Assembly (NCBI GenBank): GCA_022376925.1
Contig: JAIOJX010000005.1
Location: 13,978,501 to 14,042,500, forward strand
Source of the DNA: Tragulus kanchil
Lineage: Eukaryota; Chordata; Mammalia; Artiodactyla; Tragulidae
Direction: 5' to 3'
DNA length: 64,000 bases
The translations under genes were made by a program, and so were the position numbers. The notes below the pieces were generated by a model. It ran no database searches. It was not told the origin of the DNA and worked only from the letters and a program-made list of their open reading frames with translations. This document shows, one piece after another, positions 1 through 12,118 of this stretch; the first letter of the stretch is position 1, and each line of letters opens with the position of its first letter.

Positions 1-80
1 GAGAACTGAGGAGCCTGGCGTGCTGCAGTTCATGGGGTCGCAAAGAGTTGGGCACAACTTAGCGACTGAACAACAACAAA
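1..80 (+). mobile_element. 3' end of a Bov-tA SINE / BovB LINE, cut by the window edge
   Basis: The window opens with GGCGTGCTGCAGTTCATGGG, GTCGCAAAGAGTTGG and CACAACTTAGCGACTGAAC. This is the shared 3' terminal region of BovB LINEs and of the BovA unit in Bov-tA SINEs. An ACAACAACA tail follows. Which element it belongs to cannot be told because the 5' part is outside the window. Confidence 0.9.
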
Positions 81-406
81 TACCAGAAACTAACATATTA
101 CCTATACCTCAGTTTTTACAAAAACAGCTTCAAAACACAAGAGAGGCTAGTGGTTAGTGATCAGTAAAACTTAATCGATGTTCCTACTCTTCTACAATGA
201 TGAACTCAAGGAAAATCACTTTTAGGAGAGCGAGATTGGTAAGAACAGAGAGGAAGTAGCAATGAAGCAAACAAACGTATGACATCACTGACTGTCTCAA
301 TCCCAAACTGCAACCTATCCAGAGAAAGGAAAACATGTCCCCACAAACGTTTGCTCAGGAATGGTCACATCAGCATTACTCATCACAGCCAAAGAGCAGA
401 AACAAC
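81..406. other. Non-repetitive AT-rich stretch
   Basis: No repeat, open reading frame of note or RNA gene recognised. It lies between the BovA tail and the first duplicated block. Confidence 0.5.
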
Positions 407-554
407 TTAAGGGCCCACCAGCTCACCAACGGACAAACAAAACCTGGCCTCTCCACACAATGGCGTATCATTATCATAACAAGCACCGAGCGCCGATAAC
501 CAATCACCCTGTGGACGGACCTGGAAAACAACATGCTAAGTGAAAGGAGCCAGG

Positions 555-800
555 CCCATGGCTCATGATTCATTTATAGGAAACATCTAGAACAGGCAAA
601 TCTATACGTAAAGAAAACAAATTTCTGGTTGCCAGGAACTGGGAGCCAAGGGTTGGAGGAAAATGGGAATTGACTGCCGAGGGATACACGGCTCCTTTGG
701 GGGATGATGAAAACGGTCTCAAATGCACTGCGGTTAGAGAGTTGCACAATTCTGTAAATGTAGTAAAAAGCACCGATTGTGCGTTTTAAAAGGAAAAGCG
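555..800 (+). mobile_element. L1M 3' UTR fragment
   Basis: The order of short words matches the 3' UTR of old mammalian L1 (L1MA/L1MB type): ATTCATTTATAGGAAACATC, TCTGGTTGCCAGGAACTGGG, GGGGGATGATGAAAACG, GTTGCACAATTCTGTAAATG, AAAAAGCACCGATTGTG. It is strongly diverged and non-coding, with no poly(A) tail left. Confidence 0.7.
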
Positions 801-1634
801 TTAGCTACATGGTTCTGAACACTTCCTGCTTCCCTTTTCCCCGAATAAAGATGCTTGGTCTTCCCTGGGTGAGAGGTCCTGATGGGCCGAGCGTAGCAAA
901 GGCAGCGTTCCAGCAGCTCCTTTCCTGATGAAGATCACAAGATATTGATCTTCCTCCTCTGGAGACAGTCTCAGGTGGGTGCCAGGGAGGTTATTTCTCT
1001 TCTCCTTTCTCTCTGTGTCTTTCAGTCTTGGCTACTGCCTTCTGTTTCCCCAGGCGCACAGTGGGTAAAAATCAATCTCTGCTTGATCTTTCACAGGCAA
1101 AAGCTTTAAGGTGGACAGGCCTATTATACAGTTTAAAGCTGCTGAAAAATTCCAAGGGGGTGCTCTGAAGCTCTGGCCTTGGTTTCTCCACGCCCCTAGG
1201 ACAGGATCCTTAAAAGCAATGCTGCCTCCAAGTGACTCCACTGAACACCATTTTCTTTGGGGAACAAATTGCAAAGAGAAAGTACTGAAAAAGCATTCCC
1301 CACTGTGCATCTGAGGTTTGATTTATCTGATAAACATGCCAATAACTGTCTAGAAAGTAGCCTCATAATACCCTTGGTTCCAGAAAACCAAGCTTTTTCA
1401 TAAACTTCAACACTGGTTTTAAGGAAATACTGATGTTAAAACATCAGAAAGCCTATATATTCATTTGTAACAAAATCAATTTACAATTAAGGGCCCACCA
1501 GCTCACCAACGGACAAACAAAACCTGGCCTCTCCACACAATGGCGTATCATTATCATAACAAGCACCGAGCGCCGATAACCAATCACCCTGTGGACGGAC
1601 CTGGAAAACAACATGCTAAGTGAAAGGAGCCAGG

Positions 1635-1880
1635 CCCATGGCTCATGATTCATTTATAGGAAACATCTAGAACAGGCAAATCTATACGTAAAGAAAACAA
1701 ATTTCTGGTTGCCAGGAACTGGGAGCCAAGGGTTGGAGGAAAATGGGAATTGACTGCCGAGGGATACACGGCTCCTTTGGGGGATGATGAAAACGGTCTC
1801 AAATGCACTGCGGTTAGAGAGTTGCACAATTCTGTAAATGTAGTAAAAAGCACCGATTGTGCGTTTTAAAAGGAAAAGCG
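1635..1880 (+). mobile_element. L1M 3' UTR fragment, duplicated copy
   Basis: Same L1M 3' UTR segment as at 555-800, repeated by duplication 1 at an offset of 1080. Not an independent insertion. Confidence 0.7.
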
Positions 1881-2640
1881 TTAGCTACATGGTTCTGAAC
1901 ACTTCCTGCTTCCCTTTTCCCCGAATAAAGATGCTTGGTCTTCCCTGGGTGAGAGGTCCTGATGGGCCGAGCGTAGCAAAGGCAGCGTTCCAGCAGCTCC
2001 TTTCCTGATGAAGATCACAAGATATTGATCTTCCTCCTCTGGAGACAGTCTCAGGTGGGTGCCAGGGAGGTTATTTCTCTTCTCCTTTCTCTCTGTGTCT
2101 TTCAGTCTTGGCTACTGCCTTCTTTTTCCCCCAGGCGCACAGTGGGTAAAAATCAATCTCTGCTTGATCTTTCACAGGCAAAAGCTTTAAGGTGGACAGG
2201 CCTATTATACAGTTTAAAGCTGCTGAAAAATTCCAAGGGGGTGCTCTGAAGCTCTGGCCTTGGTTTCTCCACGCCCCTAGGACAGGATCCTTAAAAGCAA
2301 TGCTGCCTCCAAGTGACTCCACTGAACACCATTTTCTTTGGGGAACAAATTGCAAAGAGAAAGTACTGAAAAAGCATTCCCCACTGTGCATCTGAGGTTT
2401 GATTTATCTGATAAACATGCCAATAACTGTCTAGAAAGTAGCCTCATAATACCCTTGGTTCCAGAAAACCAAGCTTTTTCATAAACTTCAACACTGGTTT
2501 TAAGGAAATACTGATGTTAAAACATCAGAAAGCCTATATATTCATTTGTAACAATAATAATCACAATAGTAACAATGATAATTATTATTATCAATATTTC
2601 CACATGACTCTGAGGGTCTCTGGATAAGGCTGGCTTTTGT

Positions 2641-2641
<1 letters not shown>

Positions 2642-2682
<41 letters not shown>
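2642..2682. repeat. (CA)n microsatellite
   Basis: About 20 uninterrupted CA units, followed by ACGCACACCC. The copy from duplication 2 is at 3768-3808. Confidence 0.97.
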
Positions 2683-2688
<6 letters not shown>

Positions 2689-3766
2689 CCATGCGGTTCA
2701 GGAATCAAATATGGAAACACTGTTCAAAGAATTCTCATGTAAACTGTCTTAAAACATAGAAGTCTTTTTAAATGTCAACAAAGGCTCTTCATGTTTCGGC
2801 TTCAATGCTCAAGGCTGAGGATGCAAAACACATGACAAAGCATCGTGTTTTATAACAGGTTACTTTGGTCAATGGCACGTCAGTCGTAAAACGCCAACTT
2901 CTACTGAGGCAAGCACATTAGGAAACTCTGCAGGTCGCCCACTGAGCCCAATTTCCATGAAGAGGTGACAACCCCATTGGATGTATATCATCCACAGATG
3001 CATCCAACCCATACCAGAGCTGGTAACTGCAGGACGCTAGAGGGCTGCGGGGCTGGGGGAGGTGTCTAGAAAGAGACAAAGGGGACTTTTCATGACATTG
3101 GAAATTCAGAGGTTATATAAGGTTTAAGTTGAATAGTAAGAATAAAGTTGTCAGGTATCTCTAGGTACCGAGAAATCTGGAGATGGTCATAAAACCGAAG
3201 CCCCGTCAACATAACGATTTATACACTCAGCATTTCATGTTTCGCATCCAAATGTAGAAAGCATAGTGTAGAAATACATAAAATGTAGAAAGCATAACGT
3301 CCTACTGTGCTTTTTCTTGGGTATGATTGAAGCATTCTGATAGTACCACGTTTCTGTGGGGTCGTAAAGTGGTGGCTTCAGGTGTCCCTAATTAATGATT
3401 TCTTTTGCATTCTAGAACTCTTGCATTCCCTTAAATGCCCTTTGGATAAACTAGATGTTGCTGCTCAGCCCAAAGGGTTGCAAAGAAAGTACTGAAAAAG
3501 CATTCCCCACTGTGCATCTGAGGTTTGATTTATCTGATAAACATGCCAATAACTGTCTAGAAAGTAGCCTCATAATACCCTTGGTTCCAGAAAACCAAGC
3601 TTTTTCATAAACTTCAACACTGGTTTTAAGGAAATACTGATGTTAAAACATCAGAAAGCCTATATATTCATTTGTAACAATAATAATCACAATAGTAACA
3701 ATGATAATTATTATTATCAATATTTCCACATGACTCTGAGGGTCTCTGGATAAGGCTGGCTTTTGT

Positions 3767-3767
<1 letters not shown>

Positions 3768-3808
<41 letters not shown>
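3768..3808. repeat. (CA)n microsatellite, duplicated copy
   Basis: Same array as at 2642-2682, of nearly equal length. A real locus of this age would usually differ in CA number between paralogues, which supports an assembly origin. Confidence 0.97.
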
Positions 3809-3814
<6 letters not shown>

Positions 3815-4207
3815 CCATGCGGTTCAGGAATCAAATATGGAAACACTGTTCAAAGAATTCTCATGTAAACTGTCTTAAAACATAGAAGTCTTTTTAAATG
3901 TCAACAAAGGCTCTTCATGTTTCGGCTTCAATGCTCAAGGCTGAGGATGCAAAACACATGACAAAGCATCGTGTTTTATAACAGGTTACTTTGGTCAATG
4001 GCACGTCAGTCGTAAAACGCCAACTTCTACTGAGGCAAGCACATTAGGAAACTCTGCAGGTCGCCCACTGAGCCCAATTTCCATGAAGAGGTGACAACCC
4101 CATTGGATGTATATCATCCACAGATGCATCCAACCCATACCAGAGCTGGTAACTGCAGGACGCTAGAGGGCTGCGGGGCTGGGGGAGGTGTCTAGAAAGA
4201 GACAAAG

Positions 4208-6426
4208 GGGACTTTTCATGACATTGGAAATTCAGAGGTTATATAAGGTTTAAGTTGAATAGTAAGAATAAAGTTGTCAGGTATCTCTAGGTACCGAGAA
4301 ATCTGGAGATGGTCATAAAACCGAAGCCCCGTCAACATAACGATTTATACACTCAGCATTTCATGTTTCGGCATCCAAATGTAGAAAGCATAGTGTAGAA
4401 ATACATAAAATGTAGAAAGCATAACGTCCTACTGTGCTTTTTCTTGGGTATGATTGAAGCATTCTGATAGTACCACGTTTCTGTGGGGTCGTAAAGTGGT
4501 GGCTTCAGGTGTCCCCTAATTAATGATTTCTTTTTGCATTCTAGAACTCTTGCATTCCCTTAAATGCCCTCTTGAATACTGGAATACCTTTTAGCTACTC
4601 CTGTGACATAATCAGCAGTGTACTTACGGGAAAATACATATGTCTTTTGTATGTTTTGACAGTCAATGCTCAGTAAAAACCTAAGAGTATTTGATTTTAA
4701 TGCCTCACTTTTATACAGTATTTCACCGTTCATAAAGTGCTTTCTTCCATGTGGGCTTCTTTGCCCTAAATCACAGCTTTCTGCCGTTCAGTTTCTATGA
4801 AACACTTTCAAAAGTATTAATCCATTAGCGAACACTTACCATAAAGTTAATCTGGAATCTGTAAGAACAATTCAGGGGACAGTGGCTGCAGGTTGGGGGT
4901 TGAGGTTGGTCGACAGATCATGACATCAAAATTATTCTCATCGTTTCGACAGAAAAGAAAGACCATCAAGAGATTAATAAGGTATATAAACTTAAAACGA
5001 AAACGAAATATTTCTTGCCCAGGCTGCAGTAGAGTCTTAAACAGAATGGAACGATCATTACACACGACTGCCAGTCACTAAATGCTAACTATCCTAGCCT
5101 CAAAACCTGAGCCTGCAAGTACAAGTCAGAATAACAGCAGAGGCAGTTTCTTCACCCTGCAGGGGGGCATATGTGATCAAGGGTGGGAAGGGGACACAGC
5201 AGTCTATTTAATATGGAAACACTTCACACTGACAGTCCAACTATGACGAGCTTACAGAGTCCTCAGCATTCCCCCTCGGAACAGAACAGCATCAAGTCAC
5301 ATTTGTGAGACGCGGGAAAGAGCAAGGGACTTTTCATGACATTGGAAATTCAGAGGTTATATAAGGTTTAAGTTGAATAGTAAGAATAAAGTTGTCAGGT
5401 ATCTCTAGGTACCGAGAAATCTGGAGATGGTCATAAAACCGAAGCCCCGTCAACATAACGATTTATACACTCAGCATTTCATGTTTCGGCATCCAAATGT
5501 AGAAAGCATAGTGTAGAAATACATAAAATGTAGAAAGCATAACGTCCTACTGTGCTTTTTCTTGGGTATGATTGAAGCATTCTGATAGTACCACGTTTCT
5601 GTGGGGTCGTAAAGTGGTGGCTTCAGGTGTCCCCTAATTAATGATTTCTTTTTGCATTCTAGAACTCTTGCATTCCCTTAAATGCCCTCTTGAATACTGG
5701 AATACCTTTTAGCTACTCCTGTGACATAATCAGCAGTGTACTTACGGGAAAATACATATGTCTTTTGTATGTTTTGACAGTCAATGCTCAGTAAAAACCT
5801 AAGAGTATTTGATTTTAATGCCTCACTTTTATACAGTATTTCACCGTTCATAAAGTGCTTTCTTCCATGTGGGCTTCTTTGCCCTAAATCACAGCTTTCT
5901 GCCGTTCAGTTTCTATGAAACACTTTCAAAAGTATTAATCCATTAGCGAACACTTACCATAAAGTTAATCTGGAATCTGTAAGAACAATTCAGGGGACAG
6001 TGGCTGCAGGTTGGGGGTTGAGGTTGGTCGACAGATCATGACATCAAAATTATTCTCATCGTTTCGACAGAAAAGAAAGACCATCAAGAGATTAATAAGG
6101 TATATAAACTTAAAACGAAAACGAAATATTTCTTGCCCAGGCTGCAGTAGAGTCTTAAACAGAATGGAACGATCATTACACACGACTGCCAGTCACTAAA
6201 TGCTAACTATCCTAGCCTCAAAACCTGAGCCTGCAAGTACAAGTCAGAATAACAGCAGAGGCAGTTTCTTCACCCTGCAGGGGGGCATATGTGATCAAGG
6301 GTGGGAAGGGGACACAGCAGTCTATTTAATATGGAAACACTTCACACTGACAGTCCAACTATGACGAGCTTACAGAGTCCTCAGCATTCCCCCTCGGAAC
6401 AGAACAGCATCAAGTCACATTTGTGA
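4208..6426. repeat. Direct duplication 3 (1.10 kb x 2)
   Basis: Bases 4208-5308 recur at 5326-6426 at a constant offset of 1118, with no indel noticed. The filler 5309-5325 ends GGGAAAGAGCAAGGGAC, a damaged version of the GAAAGAGACAAAGGGGAC that precedes the left copy. The right copy therefore probably continues upstream with read errors. Sequence of 3085-3441 is present here twice more, so that stretch exists in three copies. Confidence 0.93.
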
Positions 6427-8506
6427 TCCTATTCTGTCAGCTGCTCTGCTAACAGCAGAGATTCTTACTTGTATGTGGACAGCAAGTTCCCCGAGAAAAA
6501 AGCATTTCTAAGACCAGGGTTCCACTCTCTGCTTCACAATAACGATGTTAGCAAGAATCTTCCTGAGGACACGCTGCACGTACATCCAGATTAGAAATGA
6601 ACACAGCTTGTAATCTGTAAATGAGCACCATGGAACAAATAACTGATTCATCAGCTATTTGTGAAAGCAAATATGAAGTCCATGAGTTATGTCTCTGTGT
6701 TGACAAAATATAAAATGCTCATAACTTTTATGTTAACAAGGCATTTTGCTGTGATCTGTCAGATTTTTCCCTTTATGTGTGAAACACGCGCGCAAAAGAG
6801 AATTACAAACTTCAGAGTTCTTTAACCTTTACAAACCAACACAGTAATTATATTGCAAGATATCTGACAGCCCAAGGGGAAAATGAGAAGAGAATTCCTT
6901 TTTTCCTCCACTTCCTTTAAATAGCTCTCAATTTTTCTACAGTTTAAAGACTGCCTGAGCAAAAGATTTTCATAGCCCTGAATCCAACTGAAGATAAATT
7001 GGGAGATAAAATAAAATCACTATTCCAATTCACAGAATATTTGAGGTTCCTCCAAAGGAAATGTTTCTCCACACATAAAGACAGTACTAAATTTTAAGAG
7101 GGAGGCTATCATCAAAATGAAGGGAAAAAAGTAAACATAAGTTAACTTGTCAAGCCCATACTGATAAGGTACATATAAATGTGCAAACCCATACTGATAA
7201 GACACAGATAAATGTTATCTCTGGGTTACATGGCTAGTACAGGCAGTCCTCAATTTATGAATGAGTTGTGTACAGAAAGTTCATTTGTAAATCAGTTGCT
7301 TGGAACTCCAAACTCATTTTCTCAGAGATTTTATAAATAAGGCTGGAGTTTAGATAAAGCAACTATCCTACCCTCTAAACCTGAGCCTGCAAGTACAAGT
7401 CAGAATAACAGCAGAGGCAGTTTCTTCACCCTGCAGGGGGGCATATGTGATCAAGGGTGGGAAGGGGACACAGCAGTCTATTTAATATGGAAACACTTCA
7501 CACTGACAGTCCAACTATGACGAGCTTACAGAGTCCTCAGCATTCCCCCTCGGAACAGAACAGCATCAAGTCACATTTGTGATCCTATTCTGTCAGCTGC
7601 TCTGCTAACAGCAGAGATTCTTACTTGTATGTGGACAGCAAGTTCCCCGAGAAAAAAGCATTTCTAAGACCAGGGTTCCACTCTCTGCTTCACAATAACG
7701 ATGTTAGCAAGAATCTTCCTGAGGACACGCTGCACGTACATCCAGATTAGAAATGAACACAGCTTGTAATCTGTAAATGAGCACCATGGAACAAATAACT
7801 GATTCATCAGCTATTTGTGAAAGCAAATATGAAGTCCATGAGTTATGTCTCTGTGTTGACAAAATATAAAATGCTCATAACTTTTATGTTAACAAGGCAT
7901 TTTGCTGTGATCTGTCAGATTTTTCCCTTTATGTGTGAAACACGCGCGCAAAAGAGAATTACAAACTTCAGAGTTCTTTAACCTTTACAAACCAACACAG
8001 TAATTATATTGCAAGATATCTGACAGCCCAAGGGAATATGAGAAGAGAATTCCTTTTTTCCTCCACTTCCTTTAAATAGCTCTCAATTTTTCTACAGTTT
8101 AAAGACTGCCTGAGCAAAAGATTTTCATAGCCCTGAATCCAACTGAAGATAAATTGGGAGATAAAATAAAATCACTATTCCAATTCACAGAATATTTGAG
8201 GTTCCTCCAAAGGAAATGTTTCTCCACACATAAAGACAGTACTAAATTTTAAGAGGGAGGCTATCATCAAAATGAAGGGAAAAAAGTAAACATAAGTTAA
8301 CTTGTCAAGCCCATACTGATAAGGTACATATAAATGTGCAAACCCATACTGATAAGACACAGATAAATGTTATCTCTGGGTTACATGGCTAGTACAGGCA
8401 GTCCTCAATTTATGAATGAGTTGTGTACAGAAAGTTCATTTGTAAATCAGTTGCTTGGAACTCCAAACTCATTTTCTCAGAGATTTTATAAATAAGGCTG
8501 GAGTTT
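6205..8506. repeat. Direct duplication 4 (about 1.15 kb x 2)
   Basis: Bases 6205-7351 recur at 7361-8506, offset 1156 then 1155. Two mismatches sit in the first 20 bases of the right copy (AACTATCCTAGCCTCAAAAC against AACTATCCTACCCTCTAAAC). One indel and one substitution lie in AAGGGGAAAATGAG near 6878 against AAGGGAATATGAG near 8033. The left copy starts inside the right copy of duplication 3. Confidence 0.93.
7232..7345 (+). mobile_element. Possible Tigger-like DNA transposon end
   Basis: ACAGGCAGTCCTCAATTTAT, GAATGAGTTGTG and GTTCATTTGTAAATCAGTTG resemble the ACAGGTAGTCCTCGACTTAC start and 'gttcgtaagtt' words of TcMar-Tigger elements. Only one end is seen, so the call is weak. It is repeated at 8387-8500. 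Confidence 0.35.
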
Positions 8507-9309
8507 GGAGAAAGGTAAACAAGAGCTATTAAGCCCATAACGCAGACAAATTCTAGAACTGGCAGTTCTCAAGCAAGGGGTCTCCATGCCGAACAATAGG
8601 TTCCAAGGTCAGAAGGAGACAGAGGAGAAGAGAGTTTCTTCTTCCTCACCTGGAACATTCAAGTCTTTTCTGGCAACTACCTTTTTTAATATGCTCCCCA
8701 CACTCCTTCCATCTAAATACTTCCACCGAGCTCAAGTAAAATTATTTTCATAACATTATAAAAACAATTGTAAATGGTTAGCCCTCAATTCTCTCCTCCA
8801 GCTCCTCTTCTTGTATCCACTCATCTGACAATCAAAAGTCAATCAATAGTTCAGCGTAATCTACGCTTGTTTCAGAATTTTGATGGGAGGTACAATCTGG
8901 GGAGAGAGGGCTGGAAAATACAACCACCCTCTGAGAATCAAACGTGGACAACGAGCCATCTGGAAGGACTGGGGTCATTTCAGGAATTCCTTTGGGATGT
9001 GGTCATGGTTGTAAGAACAGGCCAAACTCCTAGGAAGCACAGATGAACAAGTGAAGGAGAAGCAGGTTCCTGACCAACAGGCACAGATAGAAGCCAGATG
9101 GGGTGGAGGGGGTGCCGTCTCCTAGGGTCAGCACGTACAATGGTTCTCGTCTTCCCTTCTGAAGCCACGTGACTGCCTGCTCTTCTCATTGACGATAACA
9201 TCAGAGAATGCATGTTCAGAATGAGATGGTTTAAAAGAGGAAGAATCTTGATGCACCAACTCTGCGGGACCCGGTTTGCTACGGATGTGCTGTGATATCC
9301 TGCAGATAA
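8507..9309. other. Unique non-coding stretch
   Basis: No repeat family or conserved coding pattern recognised. Reading frames up to about 140 codons occur on both strands around 8774-9411, but they overlap each other, show no protein family, and run into duplicated and SINE sequence. Confidence 0.5.
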
Positions 9310-9734
9310 CGAGGTACCTACCCAGGTACACACCCAGGGCACGGCTAGGGTGGGAGAAGAGGACGATATCCAGCTCGTGAAGGTGTCCAGTTGAAGCACG
9401 GGCGAGTTCATGTTCTACAAACCAGCTTTCCTGACATACAGGCCGACATGTCCCAGCTTTTCCTGCAGGTAGGCATGTTCACGAAGCTAAATTCTGGTCC
9501 AGGGAACATGAAAGAGCACCACGTGTGCCACGTCCACTAACAAACCTCCAGTGGGAACAGGCATTCTCTCTTCCCCCAACTGCTGGCCTAATCGCTGCAG
9601 AAGATGGTTAAGGTCTCCCAGTGACCCCAGGGAAGAGCCGAGCCGTGAGATAGAAGGACGCTGAGTCTGAGAATCACCACTATGTGGATAGGTCCACAAC
9701 AAGCTCTGGCATCCCCCAAGTTAACTACACGTAT

Positions 9735-10230
9735 GTGTACAGTCGCTTCAGTCATGTCTGACTCTCTGCAACCCTATGGACTGTAGCCAGCCAGGCTCCT
9801 CTGTCCAAGGGATTCTCCCAGTCAAAAATACTGGAGTGGGGGCTTCCCTGGTGGTCCAGTGGGTAAAGAGTTCACCTTGCAGTGCAAGGGACACCGGTTC
9901 AATCCCTAACCCTGGAAGATCCCATGTGCCGCAGAGTGGCTGAACTTCTGTGTCCAATTAGGAGCTAGCACTCTGGAGTGCATGCGCCCAGAGCTTGTGC
10001 TCAGCAATGAGAGAGGCCACAGTGTGGGAAGCCCACACAGGCCAAAGAATAGAGATGGATGAAAATACATAAATAAATAACCATTAAAAGAGGCCAAAAT
10101 TTAAAAAAATAAAAATACTACAGTGGGTTGCCAATGCCCTCCTTCAGAGGATCTTCCGGACTCAGGGGTCAAACCCACATCTCTTGTTTGCAGGTGGATT
10201 CTTTACCACTGAGCCACCAGGGAAGCCCCA
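9735..10230 (-). mobile_element. Antisense Bov-tA SINE split by a CHR SINE
   Basis: 9735-9840 reads as the antisense BovA part (CAGTCGCTTCAGTCATGTCT, GACTGTAGCC, CTCCTCTGTCC). 10113-10230 holds the rest, ending in the antisense tRNA head GAGCCACCAGGGAAGCCCC. The element is interrupted at AAATACTGGAGTGGG by another SINE and resumes with AAATACTACAGTGGG, a 15-base target-site duplication with two mismatches. Confidence 0.88.
9841..10113 (+). mobile_element. CHR-family SINE nested in Bov-tA
   Basis: It starts GGCTTCCCTGGTGGTCCAGT, has the B-box-like GGTTCAATCCCTAA, then the body words ATCCCATGTGCCGCAGAG, TGGAGTGCATGCGCCCAG, GAGAGAGGCCAC and AGATGGATGAAAATA, and an A-rich tail. Flanking copies of AAATACT..AGTGGG mark its insertion into the older antisense Bov-tA. 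Confidence 0.87.
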
Positions 10231-10848
10231 AGGTTTAACTATAATATAGTTGAAAAAGAAACTTCTATCGTGTTCCTCCTTAAGGGTTTGGATTGTTTCT
10301 TACCACAATATCCTTGACCTCTGAACCATCACATTTTTTGTTGCATCTCAGGAAAAGTCCTTTATGCTTGCCTACCCTGAATGATCTACTAAACTGGTCT
10401 GTCTCCAACCTAAGGGGGGGCATGTCACCGAGCTACCTACCCAGGTACACACCCAGGGCACGGCTAGGGTGGGAGAAGACGATATCCAGCTCGTGAAGGT
10501 GTCCAGTTGAAGCAGGCGAGTTCATGTTCTACAAACCAGCTTTCCTGACATACAGGCCGACATGTCCCAGCTTTTCCTGCAGGTAGGCATGTTCACGAAG
10601 CTAAATTCTGGTCCAGGGAACATGAAAGAGCACCACGTGTGCCACGTCCACTAACAAACCTCCAGTGGGAACAGGCATTCTCTCTTCCCCCAACTGCTGG
10701 CCTAATCGCTGCAGAAGATGGTTAAGGTCTCCCAGTGACCCCAGGGAAGAGCCGAGCCGTGAGATAGAAGGACGCTGAGTCTGAGAATCACCACTATGTG
10801 GATAGGTCCACAACAAGCTCTGGCATCCCCCAAGTTAACTACACGTAT

Positions 10849-11344
10849 GTGTACAGTCGCTTCAGTCATGTCTGACTCTCTGCAACCCTATGGACTGTAG
10901 CCAGCCAGGCTCCTCTGTCCAAGGGATTCTCCCAGTCAAAAATACTGGAGTGGGGGCTTCCCTGGTGGTCCAGTGGGTAAAGAGTTCACCTTGCAGTGCA
11001 AGGGACACCGGTTCAATCCCTAACCCTGGAAGATCCCATGTGCCGCAGAGTGGCTGAACTTCTGTGTCCAATTAGGAGCTAGCACTCTGGAGTGCATGCG
11101 CCCAGAGCTTGTGCTCAGCAATGAGAGAGGCCACAGTGTGGGAAGCCCACACAGGCCAAAGAATAGAGATGGATGAAAATACATAAATAAATAACCATTA
11201 AAAGAGGCCAAAATTTAAAAAAATAAAAATACTACAGTGGGTTGCCAATGCCCTCCTTCAGAGGATCTTCCGGACTCAGGGGTCAAACCCACATCTCTTG
11301 TTTGCAGGTGGATTCTTTACCACTGAGCCACCAGGGAAGCCCCA
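10849..11344 (-). mobile_element. Antisense Bov-tA, duplicated copy
   Basis: Repeat of 9735-10230 at offset 1114, created by duplication 5. It again contains the nested CHR SINE. Confidence 0.88.
10955..11227 (+). mobile_element. Nested CHR SINE, duplicated copy
   Basis: Repeat of 9841-10113 at offset 1114, with identical flanks. Confidence 0.87.
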
Positions 11345-11527
11345 AGGTTTAACTATAATATAGTTGAAAAAGAAACTTCTATCGTGTTCCTCCTTAAGGG
11401 TTTGGATTGTTTCTTACCACAATATCCTTGACCTCTGAACCATCACATTTTTTGTTGCATCTCAGGAAAAGTCCTTTATGCTTGCCTACCCTGAATGATC
11501 TACTAAACTGGTCTGTCTCCAACCTAA

Positions 11528-12118
11528 ATGGTCCCACCCTGCTCTAAGACTCTCTTATTCTTCTAGTTTTTCTTCTTCCTTCACTGAGGTCTGTGTATTT
11601 ACACTAGAACGTTTTCTAACTTTTTAATCTACTTAGAGAACTGGGTAAGTAAACTTGGTAAATTATTAACCTTTCTTTGAGTATCCTTCTAAGTCAACAG
11701 GGCCCTGAGTATCTCAAGGCCTCATCTACAGGGTCAAGTGCAGGATTTTTGGTCTTTCATTTTTCTGTTTGCTGAGAAGGCTTTTCCCCATTATTTCCAG
11801 ATTTCACAAGTAGATTAGGGTCGCAGAAGTATGTGTGCTGGAGAGGAAAACTAGGATTCTATCATTCTTTATGACAAAATTCACAGAAGTGACAGCACTC
11901 ACATTTTGTTCAAAGCAGCTTGCTCACTTCATTTTCTTATTAGTTTATTACTTCAGTTTCCTTTTAATGGGAAAGGGCAGGAAAAAAAAATTAAAGAAGG
12001 AAAGATGAGAGAGAAGAAGGAAAGAATTTTTAACCATATCTCTCCTCTTGTCTATAAATATCACCCATATTCCATTATTGAGTTGTTATAAGGTACAGTA
12101 AAACTCTGAAATACTCAT
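11528..12118. other. Unique AT-rich stretch
   Basis: Contains a purine-rich run near 11974-12030 (GGAAAAAAAAATTAAAGAAGG and neighbours). No gene or clear repeat recognised. Confidence 0.5.

Larger units (their letters stand above)
407..2554. repeat. Direct duplication 1 (about 1.07 kb x 2)
   Basis: Bases 407-1473 recur at 1487-2554, offset 1080 then 1081. The 13 bases between them (1474-1486) belong to neither clean copy. The only differences I see are one substitution and one extra C in the TTCTGTTTCCCCAGG stretch near 1041 and 2121. The block contains an L1M 3' UTR fragment and otherwise single-copy DNA, so its ends do not follow any transposon. Probably an unmerged assembly overlap. Confidence 0.93.
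2350..4570. repeat. Direct duplication 2 (about 1.09 kb x 2)
   Basis: Bases 2350-3441 recur at 3478-4570, offset 1126-1129. The left copy starts inside the right copy of the previous duplication, so about 205 bases exist three times (1269-1473, 2350-2554, 3478-3680). Three one-base deletions lie near the end of the left copy (after TTTCG near 3243, GTGTCCC near 3388, TTTCTTTT near 3407), and a two-base deletion at the start of the right copy. The unmatched bases between copies are 3442-3477. Confidence 0.93.
9310..11527. repeat. Direct duplication 5 (about 1.10 kb x 2)
   Basis: Bases 9310-10413 recur at 10429-11527, offset 1119 falling to 1114. All five lost bases are within the first 80 bases of the right copy (AGAAGAGGACGA to AGAAGACGA; GAAGCACGGGCGAG to GAAGCAGGCGAG). 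The block carries the antisense Bov-tA with its nested CHR SINE, so both SINEs appear twice. Confidence 0.93.

Noticed and set aside
9841..9960. A tRNA gene suggested by the GGTTCAATCC B-box word
   Set aside because: It belongs to the head of a CHR SINE. There is no cloverleaf or anticodon arm, and the same word occurs in all other CHR copies.
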